Source: Erwinia sp. HDF1-3R
Lineage (GTDB): Bacteria > Pseudomonadota > Gammaproteobacteria > Enterobacterales > Enterobacteriaceae
Direction: 5' to 3'
NCBI RefSeq assembly: GCF_039621855.1
Contig: NZ_CP155071.1
Span: 3,038,001-3,102,000 of the forward strand
DNA: 64,000 nucleotides
The notes under the pieces are model-generated. The model was not told where the DNA came from. It worked only from the letters and a program-made list of their open reading frames with translations, and made no database searches. Both the position numbers and the translations under genes were made by a program. Below are positions 35,123 to 47,058 of this stretch, one piece after another (the first letter of the stretch is position 1; every line of letters begins with the position of its first letter).

Positions 35123-36306
35123 AGCACAAACCCTTCTCCGGGCGATTTCTCACCCGGCTGCGCCAGCACCACAATTTCCCCAACCTTTAAGCCCTTGAGG
35201 ATCTGAATATCCACGCTGTTGGTTATTCCTGTCTTAACCTCGCGAGTTTCCAGCTTGCCTTTAGCTGTCAAAACCTGCACCAGCTGCTTATTTCCGTCGG
35301 CTTTATGCACCGCCTGAATTGGCACCAGCAGCGTATCTTTGGCTTCGCTGGCAAGTAGCGCGACCTGCGCAGTCATGGCTATACGCAGCCGGTTTTCCGG
35401 ATTGGGCACGTCCAGTAGCGCGTTATAATAGACGGAAGCATTTGAGGTGCCGGAGCCTGAAGCCGAACTGCTGCTGGCAAGAGAGTCATCTTTCATCACC
35501 GACTCAGGGGCCAGCTCAATGGTGCGGAGCGTCGCGTTATAGTGCCTGTCCGGTTCCGGGAAAATGGTGAAGCGCGCTTTTTGCCCCACGGAAATACGGG
35601 TAATATCGGCCTCAGAGATCTGCGCCTTAATGGTCATGACGTCCAGTCGGGCCAGCTTGATAATGGTCGGTGCGCTCTGGCTGGAGTTAACCGTCTGCCC
35701 CTGTTGCGTGACAACCGCGATAACAATGCCGTCCATCGGGGCGATAACCCGGGTATAGCTCAGATCGACCTTTTTCTTTTCAACCTCTATCTGCGCCTGC
35801 ACGAGACGCGCATTAAGCGACAGCAGCTCTGCACGGGTGCTGGCGAGCGTCGCCTCTGCGGACTCAAAATCCTCGTGCGAGCTGGCATCTTCGTTCAGCA
35901 TCTGCCGCTGTCGTTTAAAACGCAGCTCAGCCTGTTTCAATAGCGCTTGTTTGGCTTGTAGATCGGCTTTGACCACGTTGAGCGCGGCTTCGGCGTTACG
36001 CAAATCATTACGCTGCGGCACATCGTCAATGTCGGCAATCGGCTGCCCTTTAGTGACACGATCGCCCAGCTTTACTTTCAGCGACTTAAGCTGACCCGAG
36101 ACCTGAGCCCCAACGTTAACGCGTTCGATAGCGTCGATTCGGCCGGTAGCCAGTACCGAATTTTCGATATCCCCCTTGCGCACGGTGGCCGTGACATACT
36201 CAGGATCCTGCTGGCTGCACAGGAAGAAGAACAGCACGATGGTAAGGACAATGAGTAGCACAGCAGCACAGGCGACGACGCGGCGTGAAGGGAATTTCGT
36301 AAACAT
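35119..36306 (-). CDS. macA: MacA-type periplasmic adaptor protein
   Basis: 395 residues from the ATG with GGAAAA ten bases upstream; the 27-codon extension above it looks non-coding. One N-terminal membrane anchor (VVACAAVLLIVLTIVLFFFL) is followed by a lipoyl half-motif (IENSVLATGRIDAIERVNVG). A long coiled-coil hairpin (LRNAEAALNVVKADLQAKQA and onward), a second lipoyl part (IAPMDGIVIAVVTQQGQTV) and a beta-barrel domain complete it. A serine-rich loop (LASSSSASGSGTSN) is inserted in the barrel region. It is the first gene of the three-gene efflux operon. Confidence 0.94.
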   Translation of the reverse strand: MFTKFPSRRVVACAAVLLIVLTIVLFFFLCSQQDPEYVTATVRKGDIENSVLATGRIDAIERVNVGAQVSGQLKSLKVKLGDRVTKGQPIADIDDVPQRNDLRNAEAALNVVKADLQAKQALLKQAELRFKRQRQMLNEDASSHEDFESAEATLASTRAELLSLNARLVQAQIEVEKKKVDLSYTRVIAPMDGIVIAVVTQQGQTVNSSQSAPTIIKLARLDVMTIKAQISEADITRISVGQKARFTIFPEPDRHYNATLRTIELAPESVMKDDSLASSSSASGSGTSNASVYYNALLDVPNPENRLRIAMTAQVALLASEAKDTLLVPIQAVHKADGNKQLVQVLTAKGKLETREVKTGITNSVDIQILKGLKVGEIVVLAQPGEKSPGEGFVL

Positions 36307-36540
36307 TGTGCAGGTTTTCCATAACTTTAAACGCAGTGATCTTAGTGCCTCATAGTGAACACCACAGTCTCTACTGGAGGTAAACACGGCGCTATCATTT
36401 TTTAATGGACACTATTGCGGGAATTACCGGACATGGATTACTGAGGCCCTGCGCCGTCATTTTGAAGGAAAGCTGTCGCGCATTGAGGCGGACCGCCGCT
36501 GTGCACGCCTAAAACCACCCCCTATAAAACTCGCTGATTT

Positions 36541-36990
36541 TCAGTGCGAGATCGGCATTGTCTTACTGCCTATATCCGTGCCATCCTCTGCCAGCGCTGC
36601 AACCACTACAGTGGTTTGGGTCGGCAGATGATGTCTACATACACCATACACCACGAGTGTTTCACCGGGCAGAATATACGACTTTTCAAGTGTGCCAGGC
36701 ATATTGTCCGGCATCAATTTTATTTCTGTGTTTAAACGCAACCTGGAATTGCCTGTGTTTGTGGCCTTCAGCACATTGCCTTTGGCGGACCAGAGAAGGT
36801 GATTCCAGCTGTCGGGTTGTGCTTCCAGCCCTTTAAATTCATCCTGTTTCAGGGACGGGGGATCGTATTGCGTGCTCATACTGGATAGCAACATGGGCGA
36901 TGCATCCGGTGACATAGCTGAAGCACTGGTGCAAAATGTAACGAAAAGAGGAAAAAATACGGCTCCAACAATTTTTTTCTTCATTGTCAT
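36541..36990 (-). CDS. Exported protein of unknown function
   Basis: 149 residues with a clear Sec signal (KKKIVGAVFFPLFVTF, ending CTSASA). The mature part is rich in predicted strands (SRLRLNTEIKLMP, YILPGETLVVYGV, TTVVVAALAEDG). The LPGE-VYGV spacing recalls the second domain of pilus chaperones, but the first domain is absent and I do not claim membership. An AGGATAAGGATAA stretch lies upstream. It stands between the efflux operon and the cytochrome b561 gene with 214 bp on its upstream side. Confidence 0.65.
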   Translation of the reverse strand: MTMKKKIVGAVFFPLFVTFCTSASAMSPDASPMLLSSMSTQYDPPSLKQDEFKGLEAQPDSWNHLLWSAKGNVLKATNTGNSRLRLNTEIKLMPDNMPGTLEKSYILPGETLVVYGVCRHHLPTQTTVVVAALAEDGTDIGSKTMPISH

Positions 36991-37205
36991 TTTTTTATTA
37001 TCCTTATCCTGATGAGCTAAAATTAGTAGCTGGCATCCTCATTTAACCAATAAGTGGGGTCCCGCGATGCCAGATACCTGTCTCACGCAGAGGATAAAGG
37101 GACGTATTTCTATCCCTAAAATAGCCAGCTGCAGAGAGTACAAATATACCTTTATGCCGGCAGAATTCAGCGAGTAAAATGCCTTAGCGCTAGTAGAGAA
37201 ATTGA

Positions 37206-37715
37206 TCACCAACTCATACGGCGTAGTAGTGCTTTACCTTGCCAGTGATGCTTAACTACTGCCAATATATGTCCCGTTACCAGCAGTCCAAGCACAGAGC
37301 AGGAAGAAAAATGGATCTTATTGAACAGTGATGTTAACTGAGGATCGGTTAACGGCTGCGGTATAGACAAGTAGTTAAAAAAATTAATGGGTCTTTCCAT
37401 CATCAGCACTCCGGTAACCAGAACGACGGTAATGACAACATAAAGTGCAATGTGGCCTGTAGAAGCCATTTTCTCTTCTCTTTTCGTTAATAAACCATCC
37501 TCCCTCTTTTTCGAGAAAAGTGCGTAAATAAGTCGGATAGCAAAAAAAGGAATAAATAAAGTTGTCAGCGATACGTTAAAAAAACCAACCCAACTCTTTA
37601 CTGCGGGTGAGGGATTACCCAGCCCTACCCAAAAGCCGCTAATGGTGGCCCAGAGAATGACAACGGCGGACATCCAGTGTAACAAAACACGAGACTTCGG
37701 GTATTTAATTATCAT
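37206..37715 (-). CDS. Cytochrome b561 family protein
   Basis: A 169-residue di-haem inner-membrane protein with four helices. Candidate haem ligands are His in RVLLHWMSA, STGHIALYVV, NKIHFSSCSV and TGHILAVVKHHW. The family moves electrons from quinol to periplasmic acceptors or superoxide. AGGATT lies eight bases before the ATG. Electron supply to the copper LPMO of this locus is an imaginable role, but there is no direct evidence. Confidence 0.88.
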   Translation of the reverse strand: MIIKYPKSRVLLHWMSAVVILWATISGFWVGLGNPSPAVKSWVGFFNVSLTTLFIPFFAIRLIYALFSKKREDGLLTKREEKMASTGHIALYVVITVVLVTGVLMMERPINFFNYLSIPQPLTDPQLTSLFNKIHFSSCSVLGLLVTGHILAVVKHHWQGKALLRRMSW

Positions 37716-37786
37716 ATAAAAATCCTGGCGTATGAATTAAATAAAAAATTAAAGTTTATTAAAATAAATTTTCATGAAATGAAAAA

Positions 37787-38585
37787 TCACCCCATGTCTG
37801 CAGTAGCCATCTCGTTACATATCTTTTTCATGCGGTAGATTTTGCCCGATAACGAAGGCGAGAGATATCTGACAAGTACGAAATACGCGGGTGAAGGCGG
37901 AAGGGAGAAAATAGCGATTTTCGGTTGATAACGGGTTGTAGGATAATTTACCTCTGCCACATTGTCTGCCGCCGCCTGCCAGTTCAGAGACATACTAGTC
38001 TGCGTCGCTTCACTTGCCGCATAACGATTATCGGCTTTATCTACCACAATGATGTATTTGAGTATATTTGCTTGACTGTTTCCAGATCGGCAGGAATTTA
38101 AGGGGCGTTTGCACCTGCGGGAATCGACCCTTCTCCAGGTCAATATCCATCCCATCAAAGCCATACTCTTCAATTACGTTAATAATTTCATCGGCAAAAT
38201 TTTTTAATATTACCCACGCTAAGCTGACTATGCGCAGCTGCCCCGCCCAACGAGAGCAGAACCGCACGATCCTGAGCATTGAATTTTGCGACTTTTACCC
38301 TGAAGGCAGCATCAGACATATTATAAGGCTTTAAGCTGGGAATCCCTTCACCGGTCATAAAAGCCACGGTTATGACATTGCAGGCTTCTGGTACGGCTGA
38401 AAGCCGTATATCAGCCGAGCCCTCTGGTAACCATCGGATTTACTGGCCCGGTTATGCCAAAATCCTACCAGGGTATTCTTATTACTGATATATCGCATGA
38501 TTGATGCCGCATCCTGAGCCGCTGCATGGGCGTTTGTAGATGGTACTGTAATCAGGTTTATATAGACTCGTATCATGCTACGCAA
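37787..38585 (-). pseudogene. Decayed GH18 chitinase gene
   Basis: Pieces of one GH18 chitinase lie in order in different frames on the minus strand. The N-terminus is ISNKNTLVGFWHN, then ASKSDGYQR. After a frameshift near 38405 comes NVITVAFMTGEGIPSLKPYN with MSDAAFRVKV and RAVLLSLGG. After another shift near 38220 comes the catalytic strand IEEYGFDGMDIDLE, with the acid Glu still present. A large deletion then joins a fibronectin-III-like piece (TQTSMSLNWQAAADNVAEV). Serratia ChiC-type chitinases have this layout. The gene cannot produce an enzyme. Confidence 0.88.
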
Positions 38586-38671
38586 ATAAACATACGCAGT
38601 TTATTTTCACTGAATTACCTATGTGCGTAATATTAATTGACGGCATGGATTAGATGTTATTTTTAACTGTA

Positions 38672-39412
38672 TCAGACAAACACGGCTATCCACCCCAATG
38701 CAGCTAAGATTATGTAAGGGCCAAAAGGGAAGGCTTCACCACGTTTACGCCGCAACACAAAAATGGCGCTGAACATAGCCAGTAATGAAGCGAAAAGCAT
38801 TATCTGAAACAATCCGTCTAACCCCACCCAGGCCCCCACACTCGCAAAAAGTTTCATATCCCCCATTCCCATTCCCGCTTTACCATATCGCCATAAATAA
38901 AAGCTCGCCAGCACCATGGGAATCGCAAATCCCAGGGTCGCAGCCAGCAATGACTCCTGCCAGCTTACGACACCATACCCGGTTAATGATGCTGTGAGCG
39001 TCAATCCAATCAGCGGGAAGGTCAGGCGATCGGGTAATAACGATGTTTGTAAATCAATAAAAAAAAGTGGCACCAGCAATGTAATCGCAAGTATCCCTAT
39101 CACTCCCTCAGGCGTTAAACCATATCGATTAATAATCAAAGTAAACAGGACGGCAGTCAGGAGTTCAATCAGCGGATAACGTGGGCTGATTCGTTGTCTG
39201 CAATTGATACAGCGCCCCCTGAGCATCACCCATCCAACCACCGGAATATTATGACGTACTTTTATCGGCGATTGGCACTGAGGACAATGCGAAGCAGGAA
39301 GTGAAAGTGTTAATTTTTCTCCTTTTAAAATGAGAGGGAGCCGGTAGATAACCACATTGAGAAAACTTCCCACCACCGCACCCAATACTGCAAGAAAAAT
39401 TGAAGTAATCAT
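38672..39412 (-). CDS. Prepilin peptidase (A24 family, GspO/PilD-like)
   Basis: A 246-residue inner-membrane aspartic protease and N-methyltransferase. A cytoplasmic tetracysteine zinc site has CPQCQSPIKV and CINCRQR. Catalytic aspartates lie in FIDLQTSLLPDRLT and GMGDMKLFA. Eight hydrophobic helices and normal length indicate a complete enzyme. It is the only prepilin peptidase in the window and so the natural processor of GspG and the three minor pseudopilins, although it lies more than 16 kb from the secretion operon beside the decayed chitinase gene. Confidence 0.95.
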   Translation of the reverse strand: MITSIFLAVLGAVVGSFLNVVIYRLPLILKGEKLTLSLPASHCPQCQSPIKVRHNIPVVGWVMLRGRCINCRQRISPRYPLIELLTAVLFTLIINRYGLTPEGVIGILAITLLVPLFFIDLQTSLLPDRLTFPLIGLTLTASLTGYGVVSWQESLLAATLGFAIPMVLASFYLWRYGKAGMGMGDMKLFASVGAWVGLDGLFQIMLFASLLAMFSAIFVLRRKRGEAFPFGPYIILAALGWIAVFV

Positions 39413-39845
39413 GCTGATTCTTATCCACAGATTTTAAAGTGTCGCAATACTAACAGCTGTGCCAAACAAAAAATTATCTACCTGGAAACGGGTCCGACAA
39501 TCTATAATACGTGAAAAAATTCGTCAAAAAAAAGAGAATATTCTAATGTTTTCTTTAAAAAACATGTGAAAACTTTAGGGTAAATTTCGATGTATATCTT
39601 AGCTTTTTCCAATAAATTGAGGTTTGGCCTGATTGAGAACCTGAGCACCTCACTCCTGATAAGATTGCTGCATTTCATGAAAAAAGGTTCAAATTATCTA
39701 ATTGACAGCTCAAAACACAGCGCTCATCATCTAAAGCCATTTGACATTATGGGTGGCGTTTTTTTCTTTTTTTATGCATCAGGCGATTCGCTACCCGGCC
39801 AGAAATCCGCTACTATCCGCTCCCACTCTCCATCCGGGCGGCCTG
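39413..39845. other. AT-rich intergenic region, no supported gene
   Basis: A 99-codon plus-strand ORF from 39590 and an upstream extension of the pseudouridine synthase frame exist, but both lack recognisable content. The region marks a shift from AT-rich DNA on the left to more typical composition on the right, so it may be the edge of the accessory region. Confidence 0.4.
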
Positions 39846-40541
39846 ATGTCTGTGATTTTCGATACGTTTATTGCCCCACCGTGCCATGACAGCATAGAGA
39901 TCCTCTATCAGGACGAGCATCTGGTACTTATAAATAAACCCGCCGGGCTACTGAGCCTCTCGGGGAAAAATCCGCAAAATCTCGATTCGGTGCATCATCG
40001 CCTGGTACAGACCTTCCCCGGCTGCACGCTCGTCCACCGCCTCGATTTCGGCACATCCGGGCTGATGGTGATTGCCCGTAATAAAGCAATTAACGCCGCT
40101 CTCTGCCATCAGTTCAGCCAGCGCACGGTGACTAAAGTCTACAGCGCGCTGCTCTGTGGACATCTGGACGATGACGAAGGGGTGATAGATGCTGCGATTG
40201 CTAAAGATCCGGCGCTGTTCCCGCTGATGTCTGTCTGCTCCATCCACGGCAAACCCGCCCGCTCCCGCTATCGGGTCGTTGAGCGCTTTTATCACCGGCT
40301 GGAAGAGAGGATGCTGCCATTAACGCGGGTCGAGCTAACCCCGGAGACCGGGCGCACCCATCAACTGCGCATTCACTGCCAGCAGCTGGGCCACCCTATT
40401 TTGGGCTGCGATCTGTATGGTGGTCGCCTGCTGTCAGGAACCGAAGGGACACCGCGCCTGATGCTGCACGCCGGTGAATTACACTTTGTTCATCCTGTCA
40501 GCGAAGAAGAGATTAAGGCCATACATCCCTGCCCGTTCTGA
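39846..40541 (+). CDS. RluA family RNA pseudouridine synthase
   Basis: About 231 residues from the ATG giving MSVIFDTFIAPPC; the ribosome-binding site is weak. The core has the catalytic Asp in LVHRLDFGTSGLMVIA, preceded by LINKPAGLLSLSGKNPQN and followed by TGRTHQLRIHCQQLGHP. These are motifs II and III of the RluA family. No S4 domain is present. It isomerises uridine in rRNA or tRNA; the target cannot be told from sequence. Confidence 0.92.
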   Translation: MSVIFDTFIAPPCHDSIEILYQDEHLVLINKPAGLLSLSGKNPQNLDSVHHRLVQTFPGCTLVHRLDFGTSGLMVIARNKAINAALCHQFSQRTVTKVYSALLCGHLDDDEGVIDAAIAKDPALFPLMSVCSIHGKPARSRYRVVERFYHRLEERMLPLTRVELTPETGRTHQLRIHCQQLGHPILGCDLYGGRLLSGTEGTPRLMLHAGELHFVHPVSEEEIKAIHPCPF

Positions 40542-40651
40542 ATGCGAAAATCGCTGTTACGTTGCCAGAGCGGAGAAGCCCGACGTCAGGCTAACGCCCG
40601 TGCGTGAAGCGTTTGCCCGCTAGCGCTGAACGTGAAAAAGCTAACCGAAAT

Positions 40652-41191
40652 TTACCACATCAGATCATCAGGCACTTTAAAATCGGCGTAGGGATCGTCT
40701 TCGTCCTGCTCTTCCTGACTGAGTGCGCTATTTAATACAATGCTGTTCGCATCCCGCTGGGCAATTTTATCGGCCACGCTCGCCGGGATAATAGCGTACT
40801 GGCTTTCGCCACCGTTATCGGCGACCAGACGGGCAATGGCCAGGCGACCATTAATAAGCTGGGTTTGCGTCGTCTTATCAACGGCTATTTTTTTAATCAG
40901 GTTATTGTCTGTAAAGTTAAAATCAATGCTGCCTTTTGCAATGACCACCCTGTTCATTTCAATAAGCTGTTTCACCTGAGCTTTATACTCTTTCGATAAA
41001 GCGGCCTGTTTCTGCTGTTCATTGAGCTGCTTATCACGCTCAAGCTGTGACTTTTTATTTTCTTCCACCGCCTCTCTGGCCTCACGGGCCTGAACGCGTG
41101 ATTTTTTAGCCGTTTTTTGCACTTTGGCCATTTTTTTGCTGGTCACTAATCCAGCCTTAAGCATCTGCTCTTGTAAGGTGAGTTTTGTCAT
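40652..41191 (-). CDS. yaiL: YaiL family protein (DUF2058)
   Basis: 179 residues from MTKLTLQEQMLKAGL, with GAGACGAAG immediately upstream. The sequence closely matches E. coli YaiL from memory: a charged helical N-terminal half (KKSRVQAREAREAVEENKK) and a C-terminal domain with IDFNFTDNNLIKKI and ending DPYADFKVPDDLMW. The family is cytoplasmic and possibly nucleic-acid binding; no reaction is established. Its presence marks core enterobacterial chromosome to the right of the accessory region. Confidence 0.95.
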   Translation of the reverse strand: MTKLTLQEQMLKAGLVTSKKMAKVQKTAKKSRVQAREAREAVEENKKSQLERDKQLNEQQKQAALSKEYKAQVKQLIEMNRVVIAKGSIDFNFTDNNLIKKIAVDKTTQTQLINGRLAIARLVADNGGESQYAIIPASVADKIAQRDANSIVLNSALSQEEQDEDDPYADFKVPDDLMW

Positions 41192-41286
41192 CTTCGTCTC
41201 TAAACCCATAAAAAAATTTAGGGGATTATACCTGTAACTTTCAGAGCTGTACCAGCCTGTCGGACCGGATCGCCAGGAGGGTGAGG

Positions 41287-41898
41287 CTAGCGAGGTTTAT
41301 CCTGAGATGAGTTAAGGTTCATCAGTCTTTGCTCGATACATGTCGCGGTGAAGGTCGCGGCATCAGAAAAACCCGTATTCTGCGCGACAATCTGCACACC
41401 CTCCAGCAGCAGGGTTATCTCCTTTGCCAGCGATTCAGGCTCTGCGGCGCCCGACTGTTGGCATAGCGTCTCCAGTCGATGAAATTGCCTCTGCTTATGT
41501 TCAACAATTATCGTGCGCACGTCCGGAAAATGTTCGCCCGCTTCAGCCAGCGTATTGGTAAACGGGCACCCGCGATGCAGCGTCGCATTTACGTTATCGG
41601 TAATAAACTGGACAAAACCCATTATTTGCTGGATGGGCTGGTCGGGAAAACGCGCCTGCAAATCATTGAAAATCGCAGCGTAATCTTCAGTCAGGAGTTT
41701 GATCCATTCCATAACCAGTACTTCTTTAGACGCAAAATGGCGGTAGAGCGTCATTTTGGTCGATCCTGCTTTCTCAGCAATGGCATCGACGGTGACGCGC
41801 AAAATACCATCCTGACAGAACAGCGTTTCTGCCGCCAGCAGCAGGCGTTCGCGGGGCGGTAAGCGAGGCTCGATGTTTCTGGGCACAGTAATCCTCAT
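41287..41898 (-). CDS. TetR family transcriptional regulator
   Basis: A 203-residue repressor. The N-terminal helix-turn-helix is RLLLAAETLFCQDGI, VTVDAIAEKAGSTKMTLYRHF. The ligand-binding domain continues with FVQFITDNVNATLHRGCPFT. It is divergent from an amidase gene, with 104 bp between starts containing palindromes. It probably represses the amidase and itself, with the amidase substrate or product as candidate inducer. Confidence 0.93.
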   Translation of the reverse strand: MRITVPRNIEPRLPPRERLLLAAETLFCQDGILRVTVDAIAEKAGSTKMTLYRHFASKEVLVMEWIKLLTEDYAAIFNDLQARFPDQPIQQIMGFVQFITDNVNATLHRGCPFTNTLAEAGEHFPDVRTIIVEHKQRQFHRLETLCQQSGAAEPESLAKEITLLLEGVQIVAQNTGFSDAATFTATCIEQRLMNLNSSQDKPR

Positions 41899-41923
41899 TG
41901 AACGATACCGTTCAGTATAGTAC

Positions 41924-41939
41924 GATACTACATAGTATC
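41924..41939. promoter_or_regulatory. Palindromic operator between the tetR-type gene and the amidase gene
   Basis: GATACTACATAGTATC is a palindrome with 7-bp arms and a two-base centre. Related half sites continue on both sides (AACGATACCGTT at the left, GTGATACTCACC at the right). The arrangement fits a TetR dimer site controlling both divergent promoters. Confidence 0.75.
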
Positions 41940-42002
41940 ATGTGATACTCACCAGTATACACGATTGTTTTTATCGTATTAATGGCTTTTTAACGGAGCA
42001 CT

Positions 42003-43436
42003 ATGAAACTTTCTGAATACACCGAGTTTGATGCGGTTGGGCTGGCGGCGCTTATCTCGCGGGGCGAGGTAAAAGCGTGCGAAGTGAAGACTGCCGCGCT
42101 TGCCGCTATTGCTGCGGTAAACCCTGAACTCAAGGCGGTGATTGAATGTTGGCCGGAGGCAGAGAGCAGCCGTCAGGGGGCCTTGCGCGGTGTGCCGATT
42201 CTTATTAAAGATTTAGGCATCACAGAGAAAGGACGTCGAAATGAATTGGGTAGCCGTCTTGCCGAGGGGATGATCGCTTCAGAAGACTCTAATCTGATGC
42301 AACGCATGAAACAGTCTGGCCTTGTGGTGCTGGGTCGCACTACCACGCCCGAGCTGGCAGCAAGTACGACCACTGAGCCCCGCTTTAACGGAGGCACGCG
42401 AAATCCATGGAACCTGGCATTTAGCGCTGGCGGCTCCAGTGGCGGTTCCGCTGTAGCCGTTGCATCGGGTATGGTTCCTGCCGCGCATGCGACCGACGGT
42501 GGGGGTTCTGTACGCGTACCCGCCTCGGTAAATGGCCTGTTTGGAGTAAAACCCAGCCGTGGACGGATCAGCATGGGTCCGGCTGTCGACGAAGTGTGGT
42601 CCGGGCTGGCGGTACATGGCTTTATTACCCGTTCCGTACGGGATAGCGCAGCACTGATGGATGCAATGCACGGCGCGTTCGCAGGCGATCCGTTTCAGAT
42701 TTCTCCACCACGTGAAAGTTTTGCCTTAAGCGCGAAGACCAATCCAGGGCGGCTCAGAATCGGTGTGATGGAACGCCCGCTGAATAATTCCCCATGTTCT
42801 TCAGAGGTGATTCACAGCCTTGAAAAAACCATCAGCCGCCTGGCTTCACTGGGGCATCACATCGAATCTGTCACTCCTGATATCGGCCTGAGCTGGGAGG
42901 CGTTTGTCGAGATGAACGCGCGGTTCTGGGCCACGAATACCGCTGTCTGGATCGACGGGCTGGCCAGTGTGACTCAGCGTGCGATAAACAGTGACACACT
43001 CGAAGCCTCCAGCCTGGCTCTTTACGCGTTGGGCAGGTCGTTGACTGCCAGTGACCTGTCAGGCGCGATGCACATGCGCAACACGGTGACGCGAAAGATG
43101 GGCCTATTTTTCCAACAGTATGATCTGTTGCTGACGCCCACCCTGCCCCATCTCCCTCTTAAGCTGGGGAGCTACAACGCGAATCAGCGCGAGTCAGAGG
43201 GTCGGGAATGGATGCATCACGTCTTTAATCAGTCGCCTTTCACCGCACTGGCTAACATCTGTGGCACCCCTGCCATGTCAGTCCCTTCAGATATCAGCGA
43301 GGGGCTAAATCTGCCGGTTGGCATGCAGTTTTTCGCCGCTTTTGGTGGGGAGTCATTACTCTATAATCTAGCCGGTCAGCTGGAGCGTGCATTCCCCTGG
43401 CAGTTAACTAAACCGTCCGTTTGGGCGGGTCATTAA
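42003..43436 (+). CDS. Amidase (amidase signature family)
   Basis: A 477-residue hydrolase of carboxylic amides. The Ser-cisSer-Lys triad is visible: Lys69 in VPILIKDLGI, Ser145 in SAGGSSGGSAVAVASG, and nucleophile Ser169 in TDGGGSVRVPASV. The glycine-rich signature is complete and the length is normal. There is no signal peptide. It is divergent from the TetR regulator. The substrate is unknown; it is too different from GatA in context to be a tRNA amidotransferase subunit. Confidence 0.94.
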   Translation: MKLSEYTEFDAVGLAALISRGEVKACEVKTAALAAIAAVNPELKAVIECWPEAESSRQGALRGVPILIKDLGITEKGRRNELGSRLAEGMIASEDSNLMQRMKQSGLVVLGRTTTPELAASTTTEPRFNGGTRNPWNLAFSAGGSSGGSAVAVASGMVPAAHATDGGGSVRVPASVNGLFGVKPSRGRISMGPAVDEVWSGLAVHGFITRSVRDSAALMDAMHGAFAGDPFQISPPRESFALSAKTNPGRLRIGVMERPLNNSPCSSEVIHSLEKTISRLASLGHHIESVTPDIGLSWEAFVEMNARFWATNTAVWIDGLASVTQRAINSDTLEASSLALYALGRSLTASDLSGAMHMRNTVTRKMGLFFQQYDLLLTPTLPHLPLKLGSYNANQRESEGREWMHHVFNQSPFTALANICGTPAMSVPSDISEGLNLPVGMQFFAAFGGESLLYNLAGQLERAFPWQLTKPSVWAGH

Positions 43437-43504
43437 CCCGACCGGCTGAATCACACGTGGGGAAGACAGAGTTTTACTGTTGTGGGAAAGATCCAAACAG
43501 AAAA

Positions 43505-43530
43505 GCCCGCTTAAGCGCACTTAAGCGGGC
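43505..43530 (-). terminator. Terminator downstream of katG
   Basis: An 11-bp perfect stem GCCCGCTTAAG/CTTAAGCGGGC around a four-base loop. On the minus strand it is followed by TTTTC, so it ends katG transcripts; it may also stop the amidase transcript from the other side. Confidence 0.85.
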
Positions 43531-43571
43531 CTGTTGCACAACAGTTTTAGCCGTTAGCGGGCCGACAGACT

Positions 43572-46146
<2,575 letters not shown>

Positions 46147-47058
46147 ATGCCGTTTGCACCGTGGTTAAAATCAGGGATTTGCGCCCTGCTGGCGACCTTT
46201 CTGTCGCTCACGCCTGCCGCTGCGCAGGAGAAGTTTAAAGTCATCACCACCTTCACCATCATTGCGGATATGGCGAAAAACGTTGCCGGTGACGCCGCCG
46301 ATGTGGCCTCCATTACCAAACCGGGTGCAGAGATCCACGAATACCAGCCCACTCCCGGCGATATTAAACGCGCCCTGGGCGCACAGCTGATCCTCGCTAA
46401 CGGTCTGAATCTGGAATTATGGTTTAAGCGCTTTTATCGCCATCTCGCTGGCGTGCCGGAGGTGGTGGTGTCCGATGGCATTCAGCCCATGGGTATCAGC
46501 GAAGGCCCCTACAGCGGTAAACCTAACCCCCATGCGTGGATGTCGCCGGAAAATGGGCTGATCTACGTCGATAATATCCGTGATGCGCTGGTGAAATACG
46601 ATCCTGATAACGCGGAGATTTATCGCCAGAACGCCGCCGCCTATAAGCAAAAAATTCGCGCCACCGTCGCCCCGGTTCAGCAGGCGCTGGCGAAGATCCC
46701 GGCAGATAAGCGCTGGCTGGTGACCAGCGAAGGCGCCTTCTCCTATCTGACCCGCGACTTTGGGCTGAAAGAGCTATACCTGTGGCCGATAAATGCCGAT
46801 CGGCAGGGAACGCCGCAGCAGGTGCGGAAGGTGATTGACGTCGTTAAGCAGCAGCATATCCCGGCGGTGTTCAGTGAAAGTACCGTTTCCGATAAGGCCG
46901 CCCGTCAGGTGGCGCGTGAAACGGGCAGCCACTACGGCGGCGTGCTCTATGTTGACTCACTCAGCACCGCCGACGGCCCGGTGCCGACCTATCTCGATTT
47001 GCTGCGCGTGACCAGCGACACCATCGTTAAAGGCATCACTGAGGGTTTAGCGAAATGA
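46147..47058 (+). CDS. sitA: SitA manganese/iron-binding periplasmic protein
   Basis: A 303-residue solute-binding protein of the cluster A-I (ZnuA/PsaA) family. A signal peptide ends TPAAA. Metal ligands fit the family: His in EIHEYQPTPGD, His in NPHAWMSPENG, Glu in TSEGAFSYL and Asp in YVDSLSTADG. It delivers Mn(II) or Fe(II) to SitBCD. It overlaps sitB by four bases. Confidence 0.96.
   Translation: MPFAPWLKSGICALLATFLSLTPAAAQEKFKVITTFTIIADMAKNVAGDAADVASITKPGAEIHEYQPTPGDIKRALGAQLILANGLNLELWFKRFYRHLAGVPEVVVSDGIQPMGISEGPYSGKPNPHAWMSPENGLIYVDNIRDALVKYDPDNAEIYRQNAAAYKQKIRATVAPVQQALAKIPADKRWLVTSEGAFSYLTRDFGLKELYLWPINADRQGTPQQVRKVIDVVKQQHIPAVFSESTVSDKAARQVARETGSHYGGVLYVDSLSTADGPVPTYLDLLRVTSDTIVKGITEGLAK

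Noticed and set aside
36541..36990. Pilus chaperone
   Set aside because: Only a vague C-terminal resemblance; the N-terminal chaperone domain and its conserved residues are missing, so it is left as an exported protein of unknown function.
39590..39889. 99-codon ORF before the pseudouridine synthase gene
   Set aside because: Overlaps the true gene in another frame; composition does not look like protein and there is no good start signal.
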